From Teredinibacter sp. KSP-S5-2 (lineage in GTDB: Bacteria; Pseudomonadota; Gammaproteobacteria; Pseudomonadales; Cellvibrionaceae): a DNA stretch of 64,000 nucleotides. Under the pieces are notes generated by a model. It had not been told where the DNA came from. It was given only the letters and a program-made list of their open reading frames with translations, and ran no database searches. A program made the translations under genes and the position numbers. The stretch is from positions 432,001-496,000 of the forward strand of contig NZ_CP120416.1 of assembly GCF_032773895.1 (NCBI RefSeq). The letters run 5' to 3'. Shown piece after piece: positions 51,406 through 61,589 of this stretch; position 1 is the first letter of the stretch; each line of letters starts with the position of its first letter.

Positions 51406-52035
51406 TTAAGTCTTATTAATTTTTCCTGCAACATCGACAATGGCTGACCAATACTGCTCTACATCCGCAAACGACCGACCGGTGACCAAATCTTTATCCA
51501 CCACAACATGCTCTCCGGTGTCGATGTAATTCGCCCCGGCATTAATAATGTCTGCCATCACCACGGTATGACAAATCACATTACGATCTTTAAGCAACTG
51601 CGGATTGGGGGTCAAGATCCAAAGCGCATGGCACAGCGCACCTTTGACAATATTCGGGTTAGCCATGGCGTCGGCAAAGAACTGAACGGCAGGCGCGGTA
51701 TTCACCAGAGCGGGAGATGCTACTGACCCCATAGGTGGAATTTCCCGTAAACGCACTGCAACGTAATTTGCTGCGCACAGTACAATATCGTAATCATTAG
51801 CATTGTGTTGTGTTACACAACGATCCACTTCTGTGGCATACATTTGTGTAATGGGTAAATCCGCCCGATCGCAATCATTAACAAAGGTTTTGCTGGGCTC
51901 GCCCCATAAGTAAGACATTACATGCAACTCGCCGCCTAAGGCTTCAACCTGTTGTTTGTAATACACCAGTTCATCGTAGATGTATTCGGTTTCCAATAAT
52001 AGGGCGACTTTTTTTCCTGCGAGTGACTGGTTCAT
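51406..52035 (-). CDS. DJ-1/PfpI-family protein
   Basis: 209 residues, single-domain DJ-1/PfpI fold: KKVALLLETEYIYDELVYY at the start, the conserved Glu there, and the nucleophile Cys in KGALCHALWIL. Members are glyoxalase III, chaperone-like deglycases or amidases. Cytoplasmic. It lies 29 bases after the GH14 gene on the same strand and is probably the last gene of that operon; detoxifying reactive carbonyls made from sugars would fit, but is inference. Its C-terminal block GRSFADVEQYWSAI is common in PfpI proteins. Confidence 0.87.
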   Translation of the reverse strand: MNQSLAGKKVALLLETEYIYDELVYYKQQVEALGGELHVMSYLWGEPSKTFVNDCDRADLPITQMYATEVDRCVTQHNANDYDIVLCAANYVAVRLREIPPMGSVASPALVNTAPAVQFFADAMANPNIVKGALCHALWILTPNPQLLKDRNVICHTVVMADIINAGANYIDTGEHVVVDKDLVTGRSFADVEQYWSAIVDVAGKINKT

Positions 52036-52064
52036 AGGTGTGCCTCGTACTGATTAATAGGTGT

Positions 52065-53495
52065 TTATTTCAGGCTTGGGTCGGCAATCAACTTTTGATA
52101 GCGATTAAAACCCAAATTATTGTTGTTGGATAAATCGGTAATACGTAATACGGTTAAGCCTTTGTATGCGCTCCAGCGGATTGCGTTATCAATATTGTTC
52201 CAACCACTATCATTGGTCACGCCGCCACTTAATGCATTTTCTCCCATAATTTCGATATTGCGCGCGCCTGCGCCGTTACCGACCCAAAACACCAGGTCTT
52301 GTGCCAGTGAATATTGTGGTGCAACGTTGTCGTTACTCATTTCCAGGCAGGTAAAATGCAGCACAATATTTCTTTGGGTGACTTGGATGACGTTATTTAT
52401 CATGGCCATGATGTTGGCGTAACCATGCGCGCTATTGTCGGAATTGATATCGATATTGGTGGGAATAAGGCCCGCAGTCACTTCTGCCACGCGTGGTAAA
52501 GATGGTGAACCAATAAGCCAGTGTACTCCGGGAATTTTGATCCCGAGAGTAACGTTGCGGTACGCGTCGCTTAGTGCACTATTTGCCAGTTCCAGCATAA
52601 ACTGACCGTGGTCGATCAAGGCTTGGTTGTACCAGGCGATTAAGTCCAGGCCATATTGGCTTGTTAAATAATCCTGTCGATTAAAAAAGCCGTCAGCGCC
52701 ACCGTCGTCAGTGGGTGGTCGTATTTGTTGCCAATCGGTTAGCGCACTTCCCCAAGCTTGATTCACATTATCCAGCGTTGTGTATTTTTGTCGGGCGTAT
52801 TGTTGAAAGTCCTCAATTGCATTGTTGCTGTAGGATTGTAAATAGCCGCGACCGGGATACACCCAGTTGTCATGCGCGTTATACGATGGGTAGCGTAGTT
52901 CACCTGCCGGGCCGGCGCTGATATTGATTTCGGTAATGTGTGATGCTTTATCGGCATAACGTTGAGAAAAGGCCTGGATAAATTCTAAATATTGCGATCG
53001 GGCTTTGCCGTCGGACCAAAGGGCAATAACTTCATCCGAGAAATTATTTTTTTCGCTTTTATATTTTAGGCCGTCGGGGTTGTTGGGTGAGAGTTTTTGC
53101 CAAATCCAGGGTGGAATAGGGATGTCGCATGTGTCGCCTACATTACCGCCACATTTATGGAAAGAAAGAATCGGAACCCACTTTAATCCCGCGTTGATAA
53201 TTTCGGTACTGACTCTATCGTAATAGCCCCAGTCAAAGTTCTGATCGGCGGCACCTTCTACTTTGCCCCACCAGACGTCTGTGCTGACGGATGTGACACC
53301 GATATTTTTTGCCTGGGTTAATTGTGCTTTAAAGGCATCCCAGTCTGAGATTAACAGCTCGGACATAACCGCAGGACGCTCGAACGGTTTGGCTTGGGTG
53401 AAAAGTGATGCACTAAGTAAGAAGCAGCTAGCAAAGATGAAAAAGATGTTTAGCCACCGATAAGTATGAAGAGTATTCGGTCGATTACTGTTCAT
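52065..53495 (-). CDS. Secreted GH14 beta-amylase
   Basis: 476 residues from the ATG at 53495 (AAGGGG upstream). N-terminal signal peptide (about 14-35). Glycoside hydrolase family 14 signatures are clear: VDVWWG-like STDVWWGKVE, FHKCGGNVGD, GPAGELRYPSY with catalytic acid E199 and IMGENALSGG with catalytic base E419. It releases beta-maltose from the non-reducing ends of starch or other alpha-1,4-glucans. Length is like plant and Bacillus enzymes without the starch-binding module. It sits between a secreted AGE-fold protein and a DJ-1 protein, so extracellular or periplasmic maltose may be processed by the partner. Confidence 0.95.
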   Translation of the reverse strand: MNSNRPNTLHTYRWLNIFFIFASCFLLSASLFTQAKPFERPAVMSELLISDWDAFKAQLTQAKNIGVTSVSTDVWWGKVEGAADQNFDWGYYDRVSTEIINAGLKWVPILSFHKCGGNVGDTCDIPIPPWIWQKLSPNNPDGLKYKSEKNNFSDEVIALWSDGKARSQYLEFIQAFSQRYADKASHITEINISAGPAGELRYPSYNAHDNWVYPGRGYLQSYSNNAIEDFQQYARQKYTTLDNVNQAWGSALTDWQQIRPPTDDGGADGFFNRQDYLTSQYGLDLIAWYNQALIDHGQFMLELANSALSDAYRNVTLGIKIPGVHWLIGSPSLPRVAEVTAGLIPTNIDINSDNSAHGYANIMAMINNVIQVTQRNIVLHFTCLEMSNDNVAPQYSLAQDLVFWVGNGAGARNIEIMGENALSGGVTNDSGWNNIDNAIRWSAYKGLTVLRITDLSNNNNLGFNRYQKLIADPSLK

Positions 53496-53540
53496 AGTTG
53501 TCCCCTTGTCTTGATGGCTAAACATCATTAAGCCGTGTAA

Positions 53541-55109
53541 TTAATGAAGGTCTGTAAAGGTTACGTTCACTCGACTGTATTGTTTTATATTGTCGTATTT
53601 GAACATGGACTTTAACTGTCTCTTGCTTTGCACTCTTGCCTGATATAAGTAAGGGTGAATTTCTGTATTGGGTATGTCCTGTGCAAAAGCGTAATGCAAT
53701 GCGACCGGTTGATCGTGAAGCTGTTGCGCGGTTAAGTACCCGATGAGTGCGTGTTCGAATGTATGGAACGCATTTTTCCAGGAATGTTGTTTGGGCATAC
53801 TTAAATCGGGTTTGTTATCGTCGGCATTCACCATATGCCAAACGCCGCCATGCTCATGGTCAACCATGTAGGTAAACCAGTAATCGTAGGTGCGGGATAA
53901 GCGACGGGCAAATACGGGGTCGACTAAGGCTAAGGTGGCCGATGTTTGATCCAGCTCTGCCAGGCTCCACCATTCCTTGTTTTGATCTAGAACCCAGGTT
54001 TTACTGCCTTCCGATTTTGCTTTAAACCCTCTCGCCCAAGAGCCGGTTTTTTTAATATATGCACGGTCGATAATGGTATACATATGAGGACGGGCAAAAT
54101 TAACCAGTCCCATATCGCCAGTGAGTATGCCCACGCGATAGGTCAACCAAAGGGTTTTTATTGAATGGCCAAAATCGGTATGGGGGTTTTCTTTGCCTTT
54201 ATAGTCAACAATATTGCGTTGCTCCATGGAGGTGATGGCACCCCAATAGAGGCCGTAGGTTTCGCCGAAGAACTGGTTGCGCATTTGATGTGCGATCATG
54301 TTCAGGTCGTTCAGCCATTGTTGTTTTAGTTCTCCTTCCGGGAGAGCCATGGTTGTCCATAACATGTAGCCATAGATTTGATCCAACTGAGAAACCAGTT
54401 CTTTTTGTTTTGGTGAGTCACCATCCTGATTCGCTTCCCTTACCCAACGCAGCAGGTTCCAGCCTTCATCAAAATAAGTTGAGAAGATATGGTTTTTAAT
54501 GGCCACTGCATGGTCTAAAAACCGTTGGTCGCGGGTCAGGTAATAGAGAAAGGCGATGCCGGAAACCGCATAAGCCATGTCCTGACTGGTGCGTTGTAAA
54601 TTTTCCGGTTCTGCTTTGCCGCTGGTGAACCAACTTGCTGCGCCATAGTTGTCTACTGCATTGTTGATTATCCATTCGCCACCGGCTACGGCGTAATGCA
54701 GGTATTTTTCTTCGCCGGTTAAGTGGTACGCGATTCCGTAGGCAAATACCTGGCGGCTCTTGGCGCGAACATAATCCCGGTCAAGTTTTACAATACCAGG
54801 GTCGGCATTCTTTAATTCTGGGCAAGGTGCACTGGGTTGATATAGCGAACCGTCATTACATCGGTATGTTGGAAAATTTCCTAACGGCGTACCGAGTGCG
54901 GCTTCCTGATCCCAAAATTTTAGTAAATCATCTTTTAGATGAGTTATCCATCTTTCACCTTGGGGCAGGTTGTTTACTATTTTTTGAACATTAACAACTG
55001 GAAATTTATTTTCCGGATTTACGGGGACGGTATTGGCGAATAGTGCCGGTGAGAATGCGAGACAAAATAATGTAGATAAAAACGCCAGTTTGATTTTTGC
55101 TTTGTCCAT
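53541..55109 (-). CDS. Secreted AGE-family (N-acylglucosamine 2-epimerase-like) protein
   Basis: 522 residues from the ATG at 55109 (GGGAG six bases upstream; a TTG two codons earlier is not used). Signal peptide at about 1-26. The body is an (alpha/alpha)6 barrel with AGE features: AYAVSGIAFLYYLTRDQRFL, FGHSIKTLWLTYR, WWSLAELDQTSATLAL and WKNAFHTFEHALIGYL. In epimerases the FGH block normally reads H-x-x-E; here it is HSIK, so a Glu thought important for catalysis is Lys. Known AGE enzymes are cytoplasmic, so export is unusual. It begins the operon with GH14 beta-amylase and might act on maltose or another released sugar, as isomerase or as lyase/hydrolase. Confidence 0.8.
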   Translation of the reverse strand: MDKAKIKLAFLSTLFCLAFSPALFANTVPVNPENKFPVVNVQKIVNNLPQGERWITHLKDDLLKFWDQEAALGTPLGNFPTYRCNDGSLYQPSAPCPELKNADPGIVKLDRDYVRAKSRQVFAYGIAYHLTGEEKYLHYAVAGGEWIINNAVDNYGAASWFTSGKAEPENLQRTSQDMAYAVSGIAFLYYLTRDQRFLDHAVAIKNHIFSTYFDEGWNLLRWVREANQDGDSPKQKELVSQLDQIYGYMLWTTMALPEGELKQQWLNDLNMIAHQMRNQFFGETYGLYWGAITSMEQRNIVDYKGKENPHTDFGHSIKTLWLTYRVGILTGDMGLVNFARPHMYTIIDRAYIKKTGSWARGFKAKSEGSKTWVLDQNKEWWSLAELDQTSATLALVDPVFARRLSRTYDYWFTYMVDHEHGGVWHMVNADDNKPDLSMPKQHSWKNAFHTFEHALIGYLTAQQLHDQPVALHYAFAQDIPNTEIHPYLYQARVQSKRQLKSMFKYDNIKQYSRVNVTFTDLH

Positions 55110-55544
55110 GTTCAACTCCCATACGATATGGTTTTTTCGTTCTATTTTTGGTTGTTGTTTTTAATGCCATTAAAAATGTTTGTTTTTATTTTTTGTCAGT
55201 AAATAAATGATGTAGAGATTGTAGTTCAGGATTGTGTAATCGGTAGTTTGGATGGAATAAAAATCGAGAGTAGTTGATGGCTTAAGTATCGTCTTGATTA
55301 AGTTGTAAAAGCTCGATGTTTAATGGTTTTATGTGTGTTTATTTGAATAAATATTTATGGTGTCGTTATGTAAACTTGAATGACTATCTGATTCATAATT
55401 TGTCGGTTACGCAATTAGTTGTTTATAGCTCCACGATTTGTTTTTGTGCATGCAAAATACAATACATGAGAACGTATTAGATTTAATGAATATTGTTTGT
55501 TGAAATGTGTTTGATGTGCCAGGGATGATGGAGAAGGACTAAGT
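55110..55544. other. Intergenic region upstream of the AGE-GH14 operon
   Basis: About 435 strongly A+T-rich bases; must include the operon promoter on the minus strand near its left end and the 3' end of the hybrid kinase transcript on its right. No gene, RNA or repeat seen. Confidence 0.45.
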
Positions 55545-57074
55545 TTATTTATGTAGATGTTTGTGAATCATATTCAGTAGTTGGTTTTCATCAAAAGGTT
55601 TTTCCAAGTAGTCATTTACTCCGGCTTTTTCGCAGTATGCCCAGATATCGTTATAGGCATCCGCAGATGCAATAATAATCACCGGTTGTTGGTACTGAGC
55701 GTTTGAGCGAATCTGTTTACTGAGTGCCAATCCTCCGCATTCCGGCATGTGTAAATCGGAGACCACGATATCAAAAGTTTGTTGATCAAGTTTTGCCAAT
55801 GCGTCTTTTGCATTAGCCGCGGTTTCGACGTTAAGCGGTGTTTCCTCCAGCATCATGCTAACCAGCTCGGTATTTACCGGTGTATCGTCGACCACCAGAA
55901 CGGATGCATTTGGCCAATGCTGAATATCAATTTCTTCGGCGTGAGCATTTTTGTGTGTTTTTTCTGCGTCGCGTCTGAAGCGCGCGGGAATGTATAGGCT
56001 GAATACCGAACCTTCACCCAATGTTGATTTGACATTGAGCTTCAGCCCCATAATTTCGATTAATTCTTTGGTTATGGTTAACCCTAACCCCGTTGAGTGG
56101 GCGTCGTCGAGTCGATCCTGAAAATCCTTGGTAAAAAACGGTTGGAAGATGGCATCGATGTTTTCAATACCTCTACCGGTATCTTTAACAGAAACAATTA
56201 AATTGCTGTCATCTTCCGTCACTCTTACACATACCTGGCCAGCGTCGGTATATTTAATGGCATTGGATACCAGGTTGATCAGTATTTGAGAAAGACGTGA
56301 TTGGTCTGTTTCAATAAATAAGGCCGTTTCCGTTGGCGATATCTCTGTTGTGAGTTGAATGTCCTTTTCGGTTGCGCGGAATTCAAATAGATTTTGGATG
56401 GACTTTATCACTTCGCCGAGGTTAAACGTTTCCGGACGAAGCGTAATGGCGTTTTGCTGAAGTTGGGCGGAGTCTAATATGTCCTTTATTAGCAGCATTA
56501 AATGTCGACCTGAATCCTGCACTGTATGCAGTTTGTGTTTCAGGTTGGGTTCGGTGAGTTGCTTTTGCACTTGTTCGACTATGCCCAGCATGGCATGAAG
56601 TGGTGCGCGTAACTCGTGGGACATGGCAGAGAAAAAACGCTCTTTGGATTTCACCGCCAGAGAGGCCTGAAATTCTGCATTTTTCAATGGTGTAACATCG
56701 GCGTGAGTTCCGGTGAAACGAACCGGGTTGCCGTTTTCATCGTGCTCGACCACTCTTCCCCGGTCAAGAATGTATACCCAATGTCCGTCTGCGTGTCTCA
56801 TCCTGTGCAGGTTTTCGTAAAAGTCGGTTTCTCCCGTAAGGTGTGCCTGAATATCCTGAAAGCATTTTTCCATATCGTCTGGATGGACTCTCGATGACCA
56901 GTCGTCTAGGGTCATGGTCAGGTCGTCCACGGTGACGCCGAGCATGGTGGCCCAGTTCTGATCAAACAACACTTCGTTAGTTTGCGGGTTCCAGTCCCAC
57001 ATGCCCAGTCGAGTACTATCCAGAACCAGTTTTAAGCGCTCCTGGGAATATGTTTGATCTAGGGTATTTGGCAT
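55545..57074 (-). CDS. Soluble hybrid sensor histidine kinase (PAS-HisKA-HATPase-REC)
   Basis: 509 residues, no membrane segment. A PAS_3-type domain (about 12-135), HisKA with H153 in AMSHELRAPLHAML, HATPase_c (about 265-375, with DTGRGIENI and STGLGLTITKEL) and a C-terminal receiver domain (about 390-505, acceptor Asp in DIVVSDLHMP, Lys in DYLEKPFD). Hybrid kinases of this type usually need an Hpt protein encoded elsewhere. The gene is alone on its strand, 435 bases before the AGE-GH14 operon; whether it controls that operon is unknown. Confidence 0.92.
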   Translation of the reverse strand: MPNTLDQTYSQERLKLVLDSTRLGMWDWNPQTNEVLFDQNWATMLGVTVDDLTMTLDDWSSRVHPDDMEKCFQDIQAHLTGETDFYENLHRMRHADGHWVYILDRGRVVEHDENGNPVRFTGTHADVTPLKNAEFQASLAVKSKERFFSAMSHELRAPLHAMLGIVEQVQKQLTEPNLKHKLHTVQDSGRHLMLLIKDILDSAQLQQNAITLRPETFNLGEVIKSIQNLFEFRATEKDIQLTTEISPTETALFIETDQSRLSQILINLVSNAIKYTDAGQVCVRVTEDDSNLIVSVKDTGRGIENIDAIFQPFFTKDFQDRLDDAHSTGLGLTITKELIEIMGLKLNVKSTLGEGSVFSLYIPARFRRDAEKTHKNAHAEEIDIQHWPNASVLVVDDTPVNTELVSMMLEETPLNVETAANAKDALAKLDQQTFDIVVSDLHMPECGGLALSKQIRSNAQYQQPVIIIASADAYNDIWAYCEKAGVNDYLEKPFDENQLLNMIHKHLHK

Positions 57075-57360
57075 GGGAGGGGATACAGCTTTTCTGGTCT
57101 GGATGTGACGTCTAGAGAAAAGTGTGGTTCAACAAATGCCATTTGTAAATTTTTGACACATAAATAAACTGATTGGAATTAATATAACCGTAACGATCAA
57201 GCCGTTAATAGGTAAGTTATCCCGTTTGCTTTGGCATCTATTTCACTGAAATAACTTTGCCTACTATAAGGAACGCTTAAATATGCATATCATTTGCCTA
57301 GACTTTATCGTATACAGCGTATCGCGCCATGCGTGTTAACCGGGTTTAGTGAGCACATAT

Positions 57361-58737
57361 ATGTCTTTTGAAGATTTCAGTGAATTAGTCGCCAAGATTA
57401 CTGATACCGTAGAGGACTTCGACAAGTACTCTGACGAGGTTTTTGGGCCGCCGGCATTTGTTTATTTGATTGACGAAGCCATTAATCTTCTTGCTCCAGA
57501 ACAGTTAGCGTTGTTATTGGAATCCATGCCTTCACTGCCACGGAAATTTGTTTTCCAGCAGTTATCGGTGGAGTTGCAGAACCCTATCTTTTTGGCGATG
57601 CAGGAAGAGTCCAGGCGTTCCTTGATTACGCAACTGGATATGGCGGAGATCGAAGGCTTATTAAACACCTTTGATGCTGAAGCCTTACTTGAGTTGGCAG
57701 AGGAGTTGCCAGATCATTTTTTAAACGAAGCCTACAAGAAACTGGACTCTGTCGAGCGAGAGCGATTTGAGCGGGCGTCAAAGTACTCGGCGGAAATGGC
57801 TGGGCATTGGGTTAACTTTGAGTTTCCTATTGTTTATCACAACCTCAAAGTCATGAGTGCGGTTAAGTTACTGAAACGCTCAAGGTATGCCTATGTTGAG
57901 AGCATTTATTTGTCTGACCGACAGAATCGTTTAATCGGGGAAGTGGCAATTGCGGATTTACTCTCTGCCGAACCCAATATGAAACTCGCGGACATCGCAA
58001 CAGAAGTTGAAAATGTGATTCATGCTGAAGACGACATGGATCAGGTTGCGGATGAAGTGATTCAATCTAATCGAATGGTATTGCCGGTGGTGGAGAGTGA
58101 CGGAAGTATTCTCGGGCGTATGTTATTAACCACGGCGTTTGAGCACCGTGAAGAAATGGCCGAGCAACAGATTTCTGTTGCCGGTGGTCTGGCGGAAGAC
58201 GAAGACTTGTTCGCCCCGGTTTGGCGCAGTAGTAAAAACCGCGCACTGTGGCTGGGGATCAATCTGTTGACCGCGTTCCTGGCATCGTGGTGTATCGGCC
58301 TGTTTGAGGCGACGTTGCAACAGGTGGTGGCTCTGGCGATCTTAATGCCCATTGTGGCTTCAATGGGAGGCATTTCCGGCAGTCAGACCCTGACAGTGAT
58401 TGTTCGTGCTTTGGCGCTGGGTAAGATAACTGACGGTAACCGAAGAATGGTGTTGCATAAGGAGTTGCGTGTCGGCATTGTAAATGGTGTGTTATGGGCA
58501 CTAATAATTGGCATTAGTGTCAATCTCTGGTTTGCGGATATGATGCTTGGCTTTACTATTGCGCTCGCGATTTTGGTCAATATTGTCATCGCCGTTGTTT
58601 CGGGGGTTTTGATTCCCTCGTTATTGGATAAATTTGAAATTGACCCGGCGTTATCTGGATCCGTGGTACTGACTACTGTGACAGACATTGTCGGGTTTGT
58701 TGTGTTTTTAGGTGCAGGAGCCATCATTCTTACCTAG
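57361..58737 (+). CDS. mgtE: Magnesium transporter MgtE
   Basis: 458 residues from the ATG at 57361 (a GTG four codons earlier is an alternative). N-terminal helical MgtE_N domain (about 45-145), two CBS domains (about 150-275, with IADLLSAEPNMKLADIA), and a five-helix membrane domain (about 290-458) that includes the conserved PIVASMGGISGSQTLTV block forming the Mg2+ pore. It imports Mg2+ and Co2+ across the inner membrane, gated by Mg2+ binding to the CBS domains. The gene leads the plus-strand run with RimK and related ligases, but a gap of about 75 bases leaves co-transcription open. Confidence 0.95.
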   Translation: MSFEDFSELVAKITDTVEDFDKYSDEVFGPPAFVYLIDEAINLLAPEQLALLLESMPSLPRKFVFQQLSVELQNPIFLAMQEESRRSLITQLDMAEIEGLLNTFDAEALLELAEELPDHFLNEAYKKLDSVERERFERASKYSAEMAGHWVNFEFPIVYHNLKVMSAVKLLKRSRYAYVESIYLSDRQNRLIGEVAIADLLSAEPNMKLADIATEVENVIHAEDDMDQVADEVIQSNRMVLPVVESDGSILGRMLLTTAFEHREEMAEQQISVAGGLAEDEDLFAPVWRSSKNRALWLGINLLTAFLASWCIGLFEATLQQVVALAILMPIVASMGGISGSQTLTVIVRALALGKITDGNRRMVLHKELRVGIVNGVLWALIIGISVNLWFADMMLGFTIALAILVNIVIAVVSGVLIPSLLDKFEIDPALSGSVVLTTVTDIVGFVVFLGAGAIILT

Positions 58738-58813
58738 GTGTCTACACTATAGGAATGACCCTTGTTGAGAGCGCATACGCACTAAATGTATTCCCTGATT
58801 TTTGGAAGTAAAA

Positions 58814-59719
58814 ATGAAGATTGCGATTTTATCGAGAAACGAGAACTTGTATTCCACACGCCGATTAAAAGAAGCGGGGGAGGCGCGGGGACACGAGGTG
58901 GATGTCATTGATACGCTGCATTGCTATATGGATATCACGCGCAGTCGTCCGTCTGTGCGATACAAAGGCTTGCAGCTCCCGCATTACGATGCGGTTATTC
59001 CACGCATCGGTGCATCCATTACTTTTTATGGTACAGCGGTGGTTCGGCAGTTTGAAATGATGGGCACGTTTTGCGTAAATGAATCCGTGGCCATTAGTCG
59101 TTCTCGGGATAAGCTCCGGTCGTTGCAATTGTTGTCTCGTAAAGATATTGGTTTGCCGAGAACGGGCTTTGCGAATAAGCCGGATAATATTAAAGACTTG
59201 ATAAAAAATGTGGGCGGCGCACCGGTTGTGATAAAGCTGCTGGAGGGTACTCAGGGTATTGGTGTGGTGTTGGCGGAAACCAATAAAGCCGCTGAAAGTA
59301 TCGTTGAGGCCTTCATGGGCTTAAAAGCCAACATTCTTGTGCAGGAATACATTAAAGAAGCCGGCGGGGCAGACATCCGTTGCCTGGTTGTTGGTAATAA
59401 AGTGGTGGCGGCAATGAAACGTCAGGCCGCAGAAGGGGAGTTTCGTTCTAATTTACACCGCGGTGGTAGTGCTACTTTAACCAAACTGACGAAAGATGAG
59501 CGTGCTACAGCAGTTAATGCGGCAAAAGTGATGGGGCTCAATGTGTGTGGTGTGGATCTTTTGCGTTCAAGTAATGGGCCAGTGGTGATGGAAGTGAACT
59601 CGTCCCCAGGGCTTGAGGGAATTGAGACCGCGACCCACAAAGATGTTGCGGGCATGATATACGGTTTTATTGAACAGTTTGCCAAGCCCAATCAAACCCG
59701 TACACGAGGTAAAGGCTGA
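58814..59719 (+). CDS. rimK: Ribosomal protein S6 glutamate ligase RimK
   Basis: 301 residues from the ATG at 58814, the same length as E. coli RimK (300). ATP-grasp features: [18 protein letters not shown] at the start, the P-loop-like [32 protein letters not shown] and the metal-binding [12 protein letters not shown]. It adds glutamate residues to the C-terminus of ribosomal protein S6, and can make poly-glutamate. In Pseudomonas, RimK is controlled by RimA and RimB and by c-di-GMP; a RimB-like protease gene is two genes downstream. Five bases separate it from the next gene. Confidence 0.95.
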   Translation: MKIAILSRNENLYSTRRLKEAGEARGHEVDVIDTLHCYMDITRSRPSVRYKGLQLPHYDAVIPRIGASITFYGTAVVRQFEMMGTFCVNESVAISRSRDKLRSLQLLSRKDIGLPRTGFANKPDNIKDLIKNVGGAPVVIKLLEGTQGIGVVLAETNKAAESIVEAFMGLKANILVQEYIKEAGGADIRCLVVGNKVVAAMKRQAAEGEFRSNLHRGGSATLTKLTKDERATAVNAAKVMGLNVCGVDLLRSSNGPVVMEVNSSPGLEGIETATHKDVAGMIYGFIEQFAKPNQTRTRGKG

Positions 59720-59724
59720 CCTGA

Positions 59725-60771
59725 ATGACAAACCTTGAAATCGGTGGTGTGACGATTGGGCCGGGAAGAACGGTCCAAATAGAAATGCCGGTAGTTCGGC
59801 TTTATACAGATACGGATATTTCCATGCCGGTGCATGTAATTCGCGGCAAAAAGGAAGGTCCAACGGTATTTGTTTCTGCTGCCGTTCATGGTGATGAACT
59901 CAATGGTATCGAGATTCTTCGACGGATCATTAGTCAGAAGCGAATGCGTATTACGCATGGCAGCCTGATTTTAGTGCCTATGGTCAATGTGTATGGTGTG
60001 CTTAGTCAGAGCCGCTATATGCCAGACCGGCGTGATTTGAATCGTTGTTTCCCTGGTTCGCCCAAAGGTTCCCTGGCCGGAATTGTTGCTCACAAGTTCT
60101 TGTCGGAAATTGTGCAGCACTGCCAATATGGAATTGATTTACACACTGGTGCGATCCATCGTTCCAACTTACCGCAAGTTCGGGCGGACTTATCTGATCA
60201 GGAAACATTGGAACTGGCAGAAGCATTTGGTGTGCCTGTGTTACTGAACGCAAGTGTCCGCGATGGCTCGTTGCGTGAGGCCGCAGTGGAGTTGGGAACC
60301 AAGGTACTTATGTATGAGGGAGGGCAGGCGCTTCGTTTCGATGAGTTATCTATTCGCGCCGGAGTTCGCGGTATCCAAAATGTGTTGACTCACTTGGGAA
60401 TGCTGACCAAGCGTTCCCGATCGACAAGCCGAAAATCCCCGGTTAAACCGTTTATTGCCAACACCAGTAGTTGGACTCGTGCAAGTGCCAGCGGTATTGT
60501 GAATGATTTAAAAGGTTTGGGAGATCAGGTACAGCAAGGAGATTTGTTAGCCAGGATTGGTAATCCTTTCGGTGAAGTATTTGACAGTGTCAGTGCCAAT
60601 CGCACCGGCATTATTATTGGTAAACAAAATATTCCTCTGGTACAAAAAGGCGACGCCATGTTCCACATTGCGTATTTTACCGAGGCGGAACAAGAGATCG
60701 TCGACAATATCGAAACCATGCAAGATATTTTACTGCCGGAGAAGCTTGACCCCTTTGACGGCTCGCGATAG
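59725..60771 (+). CDS. Succinylglutamate desuccinylase/aspartoacylase-family zinc hydrolase
   Basis: 348 residues. The zinc-binding pattern of the AstE/AspA family is present: AAVHGDELNGIEIL (H55, E58), GIDLHTGA (H140) and the catalytic Glu in LMYEGGQ (E198). A C-terminal beta domain (about 245-340) resembles the lipoyl-like barrel of family members. It should hydrolyse an N-acyl-amino acid or an isopeptide-like amide. Translationally close to rimK (five bases), so an enzyme that removes or trims what RimK adds is an attractive inference. Cytoplasmic. Confidence 0.9.
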   Translation: MTNLEIGGVTIGPGRTVQIEMPVVRLYTDTDISMPVHVIRGKKEGPTVFVSAAVHGDELNGIEILRRIISQKRMRITHGSLILVPMVNVYGVLSQSRYMPDRRDLNRCFPGSPKGSLAGIVAHKFLSEIVQHCQYGIDLHTGAIHRSNLPQVRADLSDQETLELAEAFGVPVLLNASVRDGSLREAAVELGTKVLMYEGGQALRFDELSIRAGVRGIQNVLTHLGMLTKRSRSTSRKSPVKPFIANTSSWTRASASGIVNDLKGLGDQVQQGDLLARIGNPFGEVFDSVSANRTGIIIGKQNIPLVQKGDAMFHIAYFTEAEQEIVDNIETMQDILLPEKLDPFDGSR

Positions 60772-60858
60772 TTGAACAAGTGAGTTTTGCCTTTGATGCA
60801 TAGCTCAATCATTTGCTAAATGCATGAACAATTAATGACAGATAGAGAATGGTGAACG

Positions 60859-61296
60859 ATGACGGAAAAACTGACTGTTGGTTGTTTGGAAATGTGCAGC
60901 CTTCCTGATATTGGTATTCACAACCTGGAAGTCCGGGTAGATACCGGGGCGAAAACATCGTCCTTACATGTCGACCACGTTAAAAAATATTCCAAAAAAG
61001 GAAAACCCTGGATTCGGTTTGATATCCATCCCGATGCGTATAACGTAGAGGATGTGATTAAGTGTGAGTCGGCGTTATTTGATGTGCGTAGTGTGAAATC
61101 CTCCAATGGGGTTTCGGAAGAGCGCTATGTGATAAAAACGTTATTGCAGTTGGGGGATAAATCCTGGCCAATCGAAATTACGTTAACCGACCGCTCGGAT
61201 ATGAGCTACTTGATGTTGCTTGGGCGTCAGGGAATGGCGGGCAAAGTGTTGGTTGACCCTTCGCAAACTTTTCTACTGACTTCTTCGGATAGTTAA
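60859..61296 (+). CDS. rimB: RimB-like retropepsin-type protease
   Basis: 145 residues, full length for the family formerly called ATP-dependent zinc protease. The aspartic protease signature VRVDTGAKTSSLH contains D28; the later YLMLLGRQGMAGKVLVDP is the second family block. In Pseudomonas fluorescens RimB cleaves the glutamate tail added to S6 by RimK. Cytoplasmic, probably a retropepsin-like dimer. It lies 87 bases after the aspartoacylase-type gene on the same strand; an imperfect hairpin (61312-61346) follows. Confidence 0.88.
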   Translation: MTEKLTVGCLEMCSLPDIGIHNLEVRVDTGAKTSSLHVDHVKKYSKKGKPWIRFDIHPDAYNVEDVIKCESALFDVRSVKSSNGVSEERYVIKTLLQLGDKSWPIEITLTDRSDMSYLMLLGRQGMAGKVLVDPSQTFLLTSSDS

Positions 61297-61311
61297 ACCC
61301 CCTCTTTGGTT

Positions 61312-61346
61312 AAAGCCGCTTGCGTCTAGTTTACGTAAGTGGCTTT
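61312..61346 (+). terminator. Imperfect hairpin after rimB-like gene
   Basis: AAAGCC-gCTTgCGT (61312-61325) pairs with ACG-AAG-GGCTTT (61333-61346). It lies 16 bases after the stop codon. There is no good U-tract, so it may be a terminator or just an mRNA-end structure. Confidence 0.4.
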
Positions 61347-61589
61347 GCCTGATTTGTTCGTGTTGTTCCTTCCTGATTTTGTGACGCCGTTCGTCCTGTT
61401 TTAAATGCCTTGTTTTCCTTCCATCGCTCTTTTTACCCCAAGGGGGTTTAATAAAAAAATTGGGCAAAAAAATACTTGCTGGCTATTCTGAAAAGGTGTA
61501 AATAGCAAAACCATACTTACCCTTTTTTTTGGGGAGCCCAAACCGTCAGTTCCTGATGTGCCCAAGCATCACCCCTTAAGGACTGATCT

